NCBI GenBank assembly: GCA_034429195.1
Contig: DAOUGQ010000006.1
Location: forward strand, 95,436-159,435
DNA length: 64,000 nucleotides
Source of the DNA: UBA4782 sp034429195
GTDB taxonomy: Bacteria > Chloroflexota > Anaerolineae > Anaerolineales > Anaerolineaceae
Direction: 5' to 3'
Position 1 is the stretch's first letter; every line of letters begins with the position of its first letter. Under the pieces are notes generated by a model. The model did no database searches. It saw only the letters and a program-made list of their open reading frames with translations, and had not been told where the DNA came from. This document shows positions 7,334-16,172 of the stretch, piece by piece. A program made the translations under genes and the position numbers.

Positions 7334-10300
7334 TTACTCGCCTGCATGTTCAAGGTTAGTTAATAATTGCATCACCTGGTAATTTGAATTCATCATTGCT
7401 GTTTTGACCTTGATCACAAAATCATTAACCGCCATCAATTTTTCTGTTTTTTCCGTTTTAGTCATTTGTGCGTCTGTTTCAATCTTGATCCATGCAATCA
7501 TCTGCAGCCACCAGGTTAGTTCTTCAAAGCATTCCTTATTGAACCAAAGAATTCCATTATAGCGGTTGATATGAAGGAAATTCTGCACCTGCTGGTCTTC
7601 AAGGAATCTTTGAGCATTTTTATAAATACTTTTTTCTGTAATGGTTTCGTACCAGTCTTGGTAAGAAATCAAAATACGTAAAAGCACAAGCTTTCGCTGG
7701 CTTTCTGTACTATCCAGACCAAGCTGCTGGTACATTTCATCATAAATTCTGGCCAACCTCCATTCTTCCAACCAGCTTCGAGATTTTTCCGCCCATCCAT
7801 CGTCTCCAGAAATTTTCCCCAGGTTATGTACAAAAACCCAACTCCATAATGTCAGCCATGGATGTGAATATTGCTTCAAACCTTGAAGAATTTCTTTTGC
7901 TGCATTTTTCAAGGAGCTTATTCCCGAAGCCAATTTATCTGGGGTGAGCTGGTCGAAGTCTAGCAGCCAGGTTAATTCTTCTTCATAATCAAGACGAATG
8001 ATCGATCTATTCTGATTATTCCCTGTGACAGTCTGAATGCCATCAAGCAAGGCAGATAATTTATATTGAGCTTCAGAGAATAAATGAGGTGGTATTGATT
8101 CACCCTTTTCTCTCTCTTGAATGGTTTTCAGATATTTGAAGTACCCAGTATTTGCTATTTGGCGAAACGCGGATGTAATAGGTTGGATTACTAACTGTTG
8201 AATGGCTTCTTCCAAGTCAGGAACACCATTTCCATTTAGCCATTGATACAAATGGCTGTAGGTATGGCTGGCATCATCATCAAACACACGAAAATCCCAA
8301 AAAACCAGGGTTTGATAAGCATCAAGATGTAGAAATAAACCTTTTTCAATGATCTCATTGACTGGTCGCAGGAATTGCAGCCCGCTGTATTGTTCACGGT
8401 AAGCCAGGAATTTGTTTTCTCCGGGTGTCAAATCAAGCCCTTGCGCCAGAGTTTTCTGAACGAGACCAATTGAGGATTCCTTATGTTTATCCATGTAGCT
8501 GACTGAATTCTTTATCCACCCACTCGTAGAAGCAAACCGGTTATGATATACCACCAGGGCGTAATCATGGTCATTGCTGTTCGAATAAGCAAATACATTC
8601 TCGTCCACCCAACCATCAGGTGTGAAGAAATCATATAACAAGAAATTATCCACGCCAGAGAAAAGGTCACGCCGGTGGAGCAATGGGAAAATTTGATGGG
8701 TGTGCCGATCTATTAAATAGGGATCAGGTCGTTCATCATAATATGCCCGACGATACTCCATGCCATACTTTTCGGTGAATCCTTCCACCTGCCCATGACC
8801 AAACATGGGCAACCCAGGCAATGTTGCCATCAGCGTGCAAATGCCGAAATATTTATCACCTTTTCCAAATTGATCCACCGCTGTACGCTCATCAGGATTA
8901 TTCATGAAATTCACATAACGCTTGAGTATTTCTGGATCGAATTCAAGGGTGTTTTTTATCAAAGTGCGATACTTGGCATTTTCTTCATTACGCAATAAAT
9001 TCATGAATGCACTGTTGTAAACCCGGTGCATTCCCAATGTACGAACAAAATAGCTTTCCATCAACCAAAAAGCTTCTGCCAGCAGGAGTGTATCGGGTAC
9101 TTCTGCAGCGACGCGATCGACCACCTCGCGCCAGAATTCAAATGGCATGGCGGAATCGAATTCCGCCTTTGACATACCATGTTCTGCTCTGGTGGGAATA
9201 TCTCCACCGCTTCCTGGTTCGGGATACCAAAGACGTTGAAAATGGCGCTTGGTAAGTGTCATGGCCGCATCGAACCGGATGATGGGAAAGCGCCGGGCAA
9301 CCTGTAAGATCGTCTGGATTACTTGTTCTCGGACTTCAGGATTCAAGTAATTTAATTGCGCAGTGTCATTCCAGGGCATGCTGGTGCCATCATTGCCATG
9401 ATAGATATAACGAATATCTCCATTTTGATGGTCTTCGCGTTTGAAAACTACCGAAGCATCTGAACGTGAATAATAATGATCTTCCAGAAAAATTCCGACC
9501 CGATCATCATTTGAAAGGTTTGGTCCATCGAATGTATAAGAGGGGAATGGGCTGTAATCCAGACTTAGGAACCAGTCTGGATGTTCTACTACCCAGGGAG
9601 AATCAATGCCCATATGATTTGGCACCATATCACTGGCAAGCCGAATACCACGCTGCCATGCTCGTTGGCGAAGATTGTTTAAAGCATTTTCACCACCCAG
9701 ATCATCTGCGATTCGATAATCAAAAAGGGAGTACGCAGAAGCGACCGCTTCGGGATTGCCACACATCTGTTTGATGCTTGCAGAAGCTTTACTTCGTTCC
9801 CAAACTCCAATCAGCCATAACCCAGTCATTCCCCAGGAAGCTAATTCATCCAGTTCGCTGTCGGGGATCTGATCCAGGTGCCTGATATTCTGGTGGTATT
9901 TTTTACTCAACTGGTCAAGCCAGACATAAGTATTTTTTGCGATCACCACAACTTGGGGCATCCAATCTTTATCCGGACTAAACCCTTCAGATTCCAACTC
10001 CCCTGTGCTCCGGTCATATACTGGAATTGCAACAGGTCCTGGACCAAAGCCTGCAGACATGAAGTCGATCTTCTCTTCTTCTTTGATTAAATCGAGAGAT
10101 GAGAGTAATCGGTATAAATAACTACCCAATAAAGATGCCCAATGGATGCGGATGTATTCCAACTGCCCGGTGATGGAATAGGGTACAGCAATAGCAGGAG
10201 AGCGTAACATATCAATCAGTGTTTTCTCTTCTTGGGTAAATGGGGGAAGCGTCGCAAAAAATTTTTGGATGGAATCCATTGCTTTTTTATAGAGATTAGG

Positions 10301-10816
10301 TGTTTGTAGAACCTGGTCATTAAATAATTCAATGTATGGGTTTAGTGCTGGATTTTTGTTGGTTATCCACAACATCATCAATTCTTCGATGATCGAATAA
10401 CGATTGGGAATATCATTCTGTGATTCCAAAAGGTATTGATCGATATTCATTTTCCCCTGATAAACATCCGTTGGTGGGAATTGGTAGGCAAATTCGTATA
10501 GCAGTCGTGTCAGATTCTCACTACCAAGATCTTGTTCAAGCCAATCGTAGGCCTTTTTTAACTCAGAAGGTTCGCGTTGCTGGCGATATAGCGTACAAAC
10601 AAGGTGGAAAATCTCATCCATCAATCCCATCGCGTTGATCTGCCCTGCTTTTACTGCCTGCTCAGGGAAGGAGACCAGATCTTTTTTCTCGTTCATTTTT
10701 TGTGCAAACAATCGAGCAGCATGAAAGTCAGCCAGGATTGCATTCCCGTTGAAGGAAAAAAGACTCTGATCAAATTGATATCGATCACGTGCAGTGCGAG
10801 AAATATGAAATTCCAT
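7334..10816 (-). CDS. Very large GH13 alpha-amylase-family protein
   Basis: 1160 residues, about twice a normal alpha-amylase. The catalytic (beta/alpha)8 part spans roughly residues 300-730. It has SDMVPNHMG (about 394-402, region I), IIRFDAAMTL (about 513-522, nucleophile Asp), LLAEAFW (about 578-584, acid/base Glu) and MNNPDE (about 637-642, region IV, with NPD instead of the usual NHD). It is flanked by a long alpha-helical N-terminal domain (1-290) and a helical C-terminal region (880-1160), neither of which is recognised. No signal peptide, so probably cytoplasmic glycogen or oligoglucan metabolism. Ribosome-binding site CAGGAG lies 7 nt before ATG. Exact specificity cannot be assigned. 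Confidence 0.85.
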   Translation of the reverse strand: MEFHISRTARDRYQFDQSLFSFNGNAILADFHAARLFAQKMNEKKDLVSFPEQAVKAGQINAMGLMDEIFHLVCTLYRQQREPSELKKAYDWLEQDLGSENLTRLLYEFAYQFPPTDVYQGKMNIDQYLLESQNDIPNRYSIIEELMMLWITNKNPALNPYIELFNDQVLQTPNLYKKAMDSIQKFFATLPPFTQEEKTLIDMLRSPAIAVPYSITGQLEYIRIHWASLLGSYLYRLLSSLDLIKEEEKIDFMSAGFGPGPVAIPVYDRSTGELESEGFSPDKDWMPQVVVIAKNTYVWLDQLSKKYHQNIRHLDQIPDSELDELASWGMTGLWLIGVWERSKASASIKQMCGNPEAVASAYSLFDYRIADDLGGENALNNLRQRAWQRGIRLASDMVPNHMGIDSPWVVEHPDWFLSLDYSPFPSYTFDGPNLSNDDRVGIFLEDHYYSRSDASVVFKREDHQNGDIRYIYHGNDGTSMPWNDTAQLNYLNPEVREQVIQTILQVARRFPIIRFDAAMTLTKRHFQRLWYPEPGSGGDIPTRAEHGMSKAEFDSAMPFEFWREVVDRVAAEVPDTLLLAEAFWLMESYFVRTLGMHRVYNSAFMNLLRNEENAKYRTLIKNTLEFDPEILKRYVNFMNNPDERTAVDQFGKGDKYFGICTLMATLPGLPMFGHGQVEGFTEKYGMEYRRAYYDERPDPYLIDRHTHQIFPLLHRRDLFSGVDNFLLYDFFTPDGWVDENVFAYSNSNDHDYALVVYHNRFASTSGWIKNSVSYMDKHKESSIGLVQKTLAQGLDLTPGENKFLAYREQYSGLQFLRPVNEIIEKGLFLHLDAYQTLVFWDFRVFDDDASHTYSHLYQWLNGNGVPDLEEAIQQLVIQPITSAFRQIANTGYFKYLKTIQEREKGESIPPHLFSEAQYKLSALLDGIQTVTGNNQNRSIIRLDYEEELTWLLDFDQLTPDKLASGISSLKNAAKEILQGLKQYSHPWLTLWSWVFVHNLGKISGDDGWAEKSRSWLEEWRLARIYDEMYQQLGLDSTESQRKLVLLRILISYQDWYETITEKSIYKNAQRFLEDQQVQNFLHINRYNGILWFNKECFEELTWWLQMIAWIKIETDAQMTKTEKTEKLMAVNDFVIKVKTAMMNSNYQVMQLLTNLEHAGE

Positions 10817-10869
10817 TTCTGACTCCTGACAGGATGGGATTTAGCTTAATTATATCGCCCTGTGATAAA

Positions 10870-11748
10870 TCAGGAGAAAGGAACCGATAAGTCTTTCAGT
10901 CGCCAGAGGTAGGGATTGCCGTTTTCAGGATTTTCTAAAGGTAGCAAGATGTCTTTTTCTGCCAGTTTTTGAAGCGTTTTACTTGTAATTTCGGGATGCC
11001 ATCCGAATAATTTTTGAACATCAGATTGTGTAGATGCTCCAACCAGCTTGAAATAATTGCCTGCGAGGATCAATCTGGCTTGATCTTCATTGATATTCCG
11101 ACTTTTTTCTTGAATATCCGGATAATGACGTGCAGTGATGTCATAAATATGGCTATAATGCCAGGCTCCAGCGTCACTAACGCCAACTGGTAAAACCTTG
11201 AATTCTGCCATGAGATCATTGAGTGCTCGGCTAAAAAGACCGTTTGTAGTTGAACTGAAAAGGTTGCTTGCTTTTCTAAGCGCAAGGGTATTGAGTGGAC
11301 CTTCGCGGAGCAAAGCTTCATATACTGATCTTGCTGCAGCGGTCATTGTGCCTTGATAGTATTGATCCAGGTAATCATGCTCCCAATCTCCAAAATTCGG
11401 AGATAACGCATAAAAATAAGGCAGCATATCAAGAGAAATGAAGGTATTTCTTTGACGCAACGTTCGAGAATAGTAAACGCGCCTTTTCCCCAAGAGACTG
11501 TCTTTCCAATCCCAGGTAATCTGCCCCGGGTCATCATGAGCATCTGGAACTGGTCGGTCACCAGCAGTAGCCACCCATAAGCTAGGAAGGATTATTCCTT
11601 TCACGGGCCAAAAGAAGACAAACCCACTTTGATTGAAGAATTGAACAGCTTCTTCACATGAGGAAAGGCGCAGACCAGGCTTTGTGCGATATGTATAAGA
11701 TCTGTAAACATTGATAGCTTGTTTCAGGTCATTCATTATATTGATCAA
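10870..11748 (-). CDS. AlkZ-related winged-helix protein
   Basis: 292-residue cytoplasmic protein resembling the AlkZ/YcaQ (HTH_42) group of winged-helix DNA glycosylases. Supporting segments are an N-terminal helix pair, GFVFFWPVKG, the WxW-rich QITWDWKDSLLGKRRVYYSR region, and C-terminal helices with an LFGWHPEITSKTLQKLAE winged-helix-like segment. AlkZ proper has a catalytic QxQ motif in its N-terminal part; none is evident, so this is probably one of the AlkZ-related proteins without proven glycosylase activity. TTG 11748 overlaps the thiolase stop (TTGA) and has GGTGA 6-7 nt upstream; an ATG at 11736 is the alternative. Co-transcribed with the thiolase. Confidence 0.6.
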   Translation of the reverse strand: MINIMNDLKQAINVYRSYTYRTKPGLRLSSCEEAVQFFNQSGFVFFWPVKGIILPSLWVATAGDRPVPDAHDDPGQITWDWKDSLLGKRRVYYSRTLRQRNTFISLDMLPYFYALSPNFGDWEHDYLDQYYQGTMTAAARSVYEALLREGPLNTLALRKASNLFSSTTNGLFSRALNDLMAEFKVLPVGVSDAGAWHYSHIYDITARHYPDIQEKSRNINEDQARLILAGNYFKLVGASTQSDVQKLFGWHPEITSKTLQKLAEKDILLPLENPENGNPYLWRLKDLSVPFS

Positions 11749-12902
11749 GGTTCTCTCACCAGGATATGGGTAATGATATTTGATCCGCTGCCACCGATAT
11801 TTTGTGTCATACCCACGCGGGCGTCTGGTACCTGTGTCTGTCCTGCTTCTCCCCTTAGCTGCTGAACAACTTCAACAATTTGATACATGCCTGTAGCGCC
11901 AACCGGATGACCACGTGCTTTCAAGCCTCCTCGTGTTGCGATGGGAATGCGCCCAGTTGGTGTAATTTCATTGTCCAAAGCAAGCCGGGGGCCTTGCCCT
12001 CGTTCAGCAAACCCGCAAGCTTCAAGAGATAATGTTGCCATAATAGTGAATGCATCATGTAACTCGAATACATCAATGTCCGCAGGGGTAAAACCTGATT
12101 GGTTATAAGCGGCTTTGGACGATTTTTCTGCCGCAAATAACCATAAAGGATCTTTTCTATTATGGATCGCAATGGCATCTGTAGATGCAGCTGAACCAGC
12201 AACACGGATACGTTTTTTTCTTGAATTATTCAACTGTTCCAATGGGACGATAATGGCAGCTGCAGCACCATCACCCACTGGAGAAGCATCCATGATATTA
12301 ATGGGGTCTGCGACGATATGGGCTTTAAGAAAGTCATCTACTGTGATTTTGTTGTGAAAACGCGCATACGGGTTATGCATCGCATTGGCATGAGCATTAA
12401 TAGAGAAATTGGCAAAGTCTGTATGTTTCCAGCCATATTCAAAAATATATCTCTGCATGATCAGTGCATTCAAAGCAACAAAAGATGTGCCCATATCCGA
12501 TTCGTAATCAGCATCTGCAGCTGTTGCCAGATCACTGGTGATTTCAGAAATGGGGGAGTCGGTCATTTTTTCAACACCAACAGCAATCGCAGAAGATACT
12601 TCACCTGAAGCAACTGCCATGACCGCTGATCGAAAAGCAGCTGCACCTGAGCTGCAGGCAGCTTCAATTCTTAATCCTTCGTGATACCGCATTCCCACCC
12701 AATCAGCGATGTAACTGCCTAAATGTTGTTGTTTATTTGCAGAACCAGACATCATATTTCCCACATACAGCGAATCGACCTGCTGTGTCTCTGCATCAGC
12801 CATGGCAGCGAATATGGCATTACCTGCCAATTCTTTTAATGACAGATCCCAATGCTCATCAATTTTTGTTTGTCCGATCCCAATAACTGCAACATCTCTC
12901 AT
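11745..12902 (-). CDS. Thiolase-family (SCP-x type) acyltransferase
   Basis: Member of the SCP-x/archaeal-type thiolase group that condenses or cleaves acyl-CoA thioesters. The nucleophilic Cys lies in EAACSSGAAA (about residue 83), FELHDAF supplies the catalytic His, and GLKARGHPVGATG supplies the second His/glycine-rich loop near residue 335. The C-terminus has NIGGSGS rather than the usual second Cys motif, as in SCP-x-like proteins. The ATG at 12902 gives the conserved start MRDVAVIGIGQTK; an ATG at 12911 adds three residues. In archaea such thiolases often pair with an OB-fold partner (DUF35); none is seen here. Substrate unknown. Confidence 0.85.
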   Translation of the reverse strand: MRDVAVIGIGQTKIDEHWDLSLKELAGNAIFAAMADAETQQVDSLYVGNMMSGSANKQQHLGSYIADWVGMRYHEGLRIEAACSSGAAAFRSAVMAVASGEVSSAIAVGVEKMTDSPISEITSDLATAADADYESDMGTSFVALNALIMQRYIFEYGWKHTDFANFSINAHANAMHNPYARFHNKITVDDFLKAHIVADPINIMDASPVGDGAAAAIIVPLEQLNNSRKKRIRVAGSAASTDAIAIHNRKDPLWLFAAEKSSKAAYNQSGFTPADIDVFELHDAFTIMATLSLEACGFAERGQGPRLALDNEITPTGRIPIATRGGLKARGHPVGATGMYQIVEVVQQLRGEAGQTQVPDARVGMTQNIGGSGSNIITHILVREP

Positions 12903-13031
12903 AGAATTCATCCGTGTATGATCAAATTTATTTCTCTACAGCCATTATAAGCAGGCAATCTCTCACAAACTATCAGGTATTGGTAAATGAAAAGTTGTTG
13001 ATGGGGTACAGTATAATACAGCCAGACATTC

Positions 13032-13071
13032 TGTGACAATTATGAAAATAAAGTAGATAATCGTTGTCACA
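13032..13071. promoter_or_regulatory. Spaced inverted repeat in divergent intergenic region
   Basis: TGTGACAA (13032-13039) and its exact reverse complement TTGTCACA (13064-13071), separated by 24 bp, lie between the divergent thiolase and cyclase genes. A TATAAT at 13012-13017 is close. The arrangement would suit a dimeric repressor or activator binding two half-sites, but 8-bp arms can occur by chance. Confidence 0.3.
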
Positions 13072-13141
13072 TAATAAATAAACTGCAAAAATTAAATATT
13101 CCTCTTATACAAATCGGTTATGCTTAACAAAGGAGACCAAG

Positions 13142-13780
13142 ATGCGAGAAATTATTGATATTACGTTGACGATCAGCCCTTCTTTGCCTGTGTGGCCAGG
13201 AGACCCGAAAGTATCCCTGGAACGATTCAATAAAATGGAAGAAGGTGCTATTGCGAATATTTCTAAAATGAATTTGGGCGTTCATACTGGAACCCATGTA
13301 GATGCTCCTTATCATTTTATCCCTGGAGGTGATACAGTTGATCATCTTAACCTGGATATCCTGGTTGGAAATGTACAGGTTGTTTTTGTTGATGTTTCAG
13401 GGGATACGATCGAAGTAGATGATCTGCGAAAAGCTGGGATCAAATCGGATACAACGCGTCTGATCATTAAGACACGGAATTCTGAGTATTGGGATCACAT
13501 CGAAAATGGATTTCAAGAAGGGTTTGCTGCGTTATCTCCAGAAGCATCAAGGTATCTGGTTGATAAGGGGATCAAACTGGTTGGGATCGATTATCTCTCC
13601 ATTGCACCATTCAATCGTGGTCAGGCTACCCACGAAGTATTATTGAAATCTCAGATGATCGTTGTTGAAGGCCTTGATCTACGAAAAGTGCAACCAGGAA
13701 ATTACTCGTTGGTTTGCTTGCCTTTAAAATTAAAAGATACTGATGGTTCTCCCGCACGAGTGATCTTGATTAATGAGTGA
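13142..13780 (+). CDS. Cyclase-family (kynurenine formamidase-like) metal hydrolase
   Basis: Metal-dependent amidohydrolase of the cyclase/KynB superfamily; members hydrolyse N-formylkynurenine, isatin or other amides. The diagnostic motif HTGTHVDAPYHF (residues 48-59) provides metal-binding His/Asp. The N-terminus (DITLTISPSLPVWPGDP) and the LVGIDYLSIAP segment match the family. Length 212 aa is typical. Shine-Dalgarno AAGGAG lies 7 nt before the ATG. It starts a three-gene plus-strand run with a class III aminotransferase and a thioredoxin-reductase-like flavoprotein. No tryptophan-catabolic genes are nearby, so KynB function is not established. Confidence 0.85.
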   Translation: MREIIDITLTISPSLPVWPGDPKVSLERFNKMEEGAIANISKMNLGVHTGTHVDAPYHFIPGGDTVDHLNLDILVGNVQVVFVDVSGDTIEVDDLRKAGIKSDTTRLIIKTRNSEYWDHIENGFQEGFAALSPEASRYLVDKGIKLVGIDYLSIAPFNRGQATHEVLLKSQMIVVEGLDLRKVQPGNYSLVCLPLKLKDTDGSPARVILINE

Positions 13781-13826
13781 AATAAGCAGGACTATAATTT
13801 AAGAATAACCAACACTGGAGGGAACC

Positions 13827-15173
13827 ATGTATAACCTGCCTGATGATGAGATTCTTCCTCTTTCGATGGACCATAATTTTTGGACCTGGAGTGCTCAATC
13901 CAAAGTGGATGTAATTCCCCTAAAAAAGGCTGAGGGGGTGTATTTCTGGGATGTTAACGGAAAGCGATACCTTGATTTTAACTCGATGGTCATGAATGTG
14001 AATATTGGCCATGGTGATAAACGGGTGGAAGAGGCGATCATAAAGCAGGTGAGCGAACTATCGACTACAGGACCGCACATGGCAACCCGTCCCCGGGCAT
14101 ATTTGGGGAAGTTGTTAACGGAAATTACTCAAGGCAAGTTCAATCATTTCCTCTATACATTGGGTGGGTCAGATGCCAATGAGAATGCCATCAAACTGGC
14201 ACGGATGTATACTGGCAAGCAAAAAATCCTCTCAAGGTACCGCTCTTATCATGGAGCAACCTATGGCGCAATTGCTGTAACAGGTGATCCACGCAGAGTG
14301 GCATGGGAACCAATGGTCATGCCAGGCGTGGTGCATTTTCTTGATCCGTATCGTTATCGATCTACCTTTCATCAAAACCAGCCCAATGTGGATGAAGCCA
14401 CTTTCAGCCAAGATTATCTAAATCATCTTGAAGAAATTATAAAGTATGAAGGACCACAAACTATTGCGGCGATCCTGCTGGAAACTGTTACAGGTACGAA
14501 TGGGATCATCATTCCGCCAGCTGGATACCTGCAAGGTGTGCGTGAAATTTGTGATCACTACAATATTCTCATGATTGCTGATGAAGTGATGAGTGGATTT
14601 GGACGTACTGGTAAGTGGTTTGCTGTTGACAATTGGGGAGTGACCCCTGACTTAATGACGATGGCAAAAGGTTTAACCTCAGGATATGCACCCCTTGGTG
14701 CAGTGGCGATACCCGAAAAAATATATCAATTCTTTGAAGATAAAGTATTTCATGGTGGATTGACCTATAATGGACATCCGATCTCCCTGGCTGCAGCGAT
14801 CGCAGTCCTCCAAGTGATGCAACAGGATCATGTTGTGGAAAAAGCAGCATCAACTGGAACTGTAATGTCAGAAATGATGGCTGAGCTGGTTGACCGACAC
14901 CCATCCATAGGTGAAGTACGTTCTATCGGTTTATTTGGTGCAATCGAATTAGTGCGAGATAGAAAAACCCGCGAACCTCTTGCACCATTTAATGGTAGCA
15001 GCCCTGAAATGGTAGCACTTTCAAAAAAATGTAAAGAGCTAGGTTTATATATACACACTCACTGGAATGTTATTTTACTTATCCCGCCATTGATTATTAC
15101 ACCAGACCAACTGGAAGAAGGTTTTAACATTCTTGATAATGCATTAACTATTGCTGATGCAGCAGCAAAATAG
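13827..15173 (+). CDS. Class III pyridoxal-phosphate aminotransferase
   Basis: PLP-dependent omega-aminotransferase (acetylornithine/GABA-aminotransferase fold). Visible motifs are LGGSDANENAIKLAR (cofactor phosphate loop), SRYRSYHGATYGA, LMIADEVMSGFGRTG (the Asp that contacts the pyridine nitrogen) and MTMAKGLTSGYAPLGA, which holds the Schiff-base Lys. The 448-residue length fits pyruvate-dependent transaminases such as taurine- or beta-alanine:pyruvate enzymes. The substrate cannot be read from sequence. Ribosome-binding site GGAGGG lies 6 nt upstream. Being followed 21 bp later by a reductase gene suggests co-expression. Confidence 0.85.
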   Translation: MYNLPDDEILPLSMDHNFWTWSAQSKVDVIPLKKAEGVYFWDVNGKRYLDFNSMVMNVNIGHGDKRVEEAIIKQVSELSTTGPHMATRPRAYLGKLLTEITQGKFNHFLYTLGGSDANENAIKLARMYTGKQKILSRYRSYHGATYGAIAVTGDPRRVAWEPMVMPGVVHFLDPYRYRSTFHQNQPNVDEATFSQDYLNHLEEIIKYEGPQTIAAILLETVTGTNGIIIPPAGYLQGVREICDHYNILMIADEVMSGFGRTGKWFAVDNWGVTPDLMTMAKGLTSGYAPLGAVAIPEKIYQFFEDKVFHGGLTYNGHPISLAAAIAVLQVMQQDHVVEKAASTGTVMSEMMAELVDRHPSIGEVRSIGLFGAIELVRDRKTREPLAPFNGSSPEMVALSKKCKELGLYIHTHWNVILLIPPLIITPDQLEEGFNILDNALTIADAAAK

Positions 15174-15194
15174 GTTTATGATCAGGAGTCAGAA

Positions 15195-16166
15195 ATGGAA
15201 TTTAATCTTTCTGGATTAGGAAAAAGGCAAAAAGCACTGATGGAAAAGGATGTCAAAGTGCTTGTTCTAGGTGCAGGTCCGGCAGGAATGACTGCTGCAT
15301 TATATGCAGCCCGGGCAGAGTTGGAACCAATCGTGCTTACTGGCATGCAACTGGGGGGGCAGGCGGCCATTACACATACAATTGAAAATTATCCAGGTTT
15401 CCCAGAAGGAGTGGGTGGTTCAGAAATTGGAGACCTCTTTCAAAAACAAGCTGAAAGGTTTGGAGCAAAATTCGAATATGGTTCTGTTACTGAAGTGGAT
15501 TTGACGAAACGTCCATTCAAGATTACAGCTGATAATGCAACTGTATATTTTGCACATACTTTGATCATTTCGACAGGTGCAGATTCCATTCATTTGCAAG
15601 TTCCAGGTGAAGCTGAATTAACTGGAAAGGGGGTCTCTTATTGCGCAACATGCGATGGCTGGTTCTTTAAAAACAAGAAAGTTATTGTAGTAGGTGGGGG
15701 TGACAGCGCGCTGGAGGAAGCGATTTTCCTTACCAGATTTGCCAGTTCGGTAACGATTATTCACAGGCGTGACGCTCTTCGGGCTGGTGCAATTTTACAA
15801 AATCGGGCAAAAGAAAACCCAAAGATCAATTTTGTCTGGAATACTGTGGTCACGCAAATTGTAGGGGAAGAAAAAGTTTCTGCTGTAAAAACCCGAAATG
15901 TGCTGACAGGTGAAACTGGACAGATAGATACTGATGGTGTTTTTATTTTTATTGGTCATACACCCAATAGTTCTTTATTTAAAGGTCAGCTTACGCTTGA
16001 CACTAATGGATTCATCGTAGTTGACAGACAAATGCAAACAAATATTGCTGGAGTATTTGCAGCGGGTGAAGTGGCAGATCCGCATTTCCGGCAGGTGATC
16101 ACTTCTGCTGGAATGGGTGCATCAGCTGCCATTCAGGCAACCCGCTTCTTGGAAGCGAATAATTGA
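15195..16166 (+). CDS. trxB: Thioredoxin-disulfide reductase-like flavoprotein
   Basis: FAD/NAD(P)H disulfide oxidoreductase of the low-Mr TrxB type. FAD-binding LVLGAGPAGMTAALYAA lies near residues 24-40, the redox-active CATCDG near 150, the NADPH loop VVGGGDSALEEA near 172, and the C-terminal FAD motif GVFAAGEVAD near 284. A 20-residue N-terminal extension precedes the Rossmann strand; an internal Met (MEKDVKVLVLG) could be an alternative start, but AGGAG lies 7 nt before the ATG at 15195. The 3' end is 6 bp from the convergent ygiQ-like gene. Confidence 0.88.
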   Translation: MEFNLSGLGKRQKALMEKDVKVLVLGAGPAGMTAALYAARAELEPIVLTGMQLGGQAAITHTIENYPGFPEGVGGSEIGDLFQKQAERFGAKFEYGSVTEVDLTKRPFKITADNATVYFAHTLIISTGADSIHLQVPGEAELTGKGVSYCATCDGWFFKNKKVIVVGGGDSALEEAIFLTRFASSVTIIHRRDALRAGAILQNRAKENPKINFVWNTVVTQIVGEEKVSAVKTRNVLTGETGQIDTDGVFIFIGHTPNSSLFKGQLTLDTNGFIVVDRQMQTNIAGVFAAGEVADPHFRQVITSAGMGASAAIQATRFLEANN

Positions 16167-16172
16167 ATTTCT

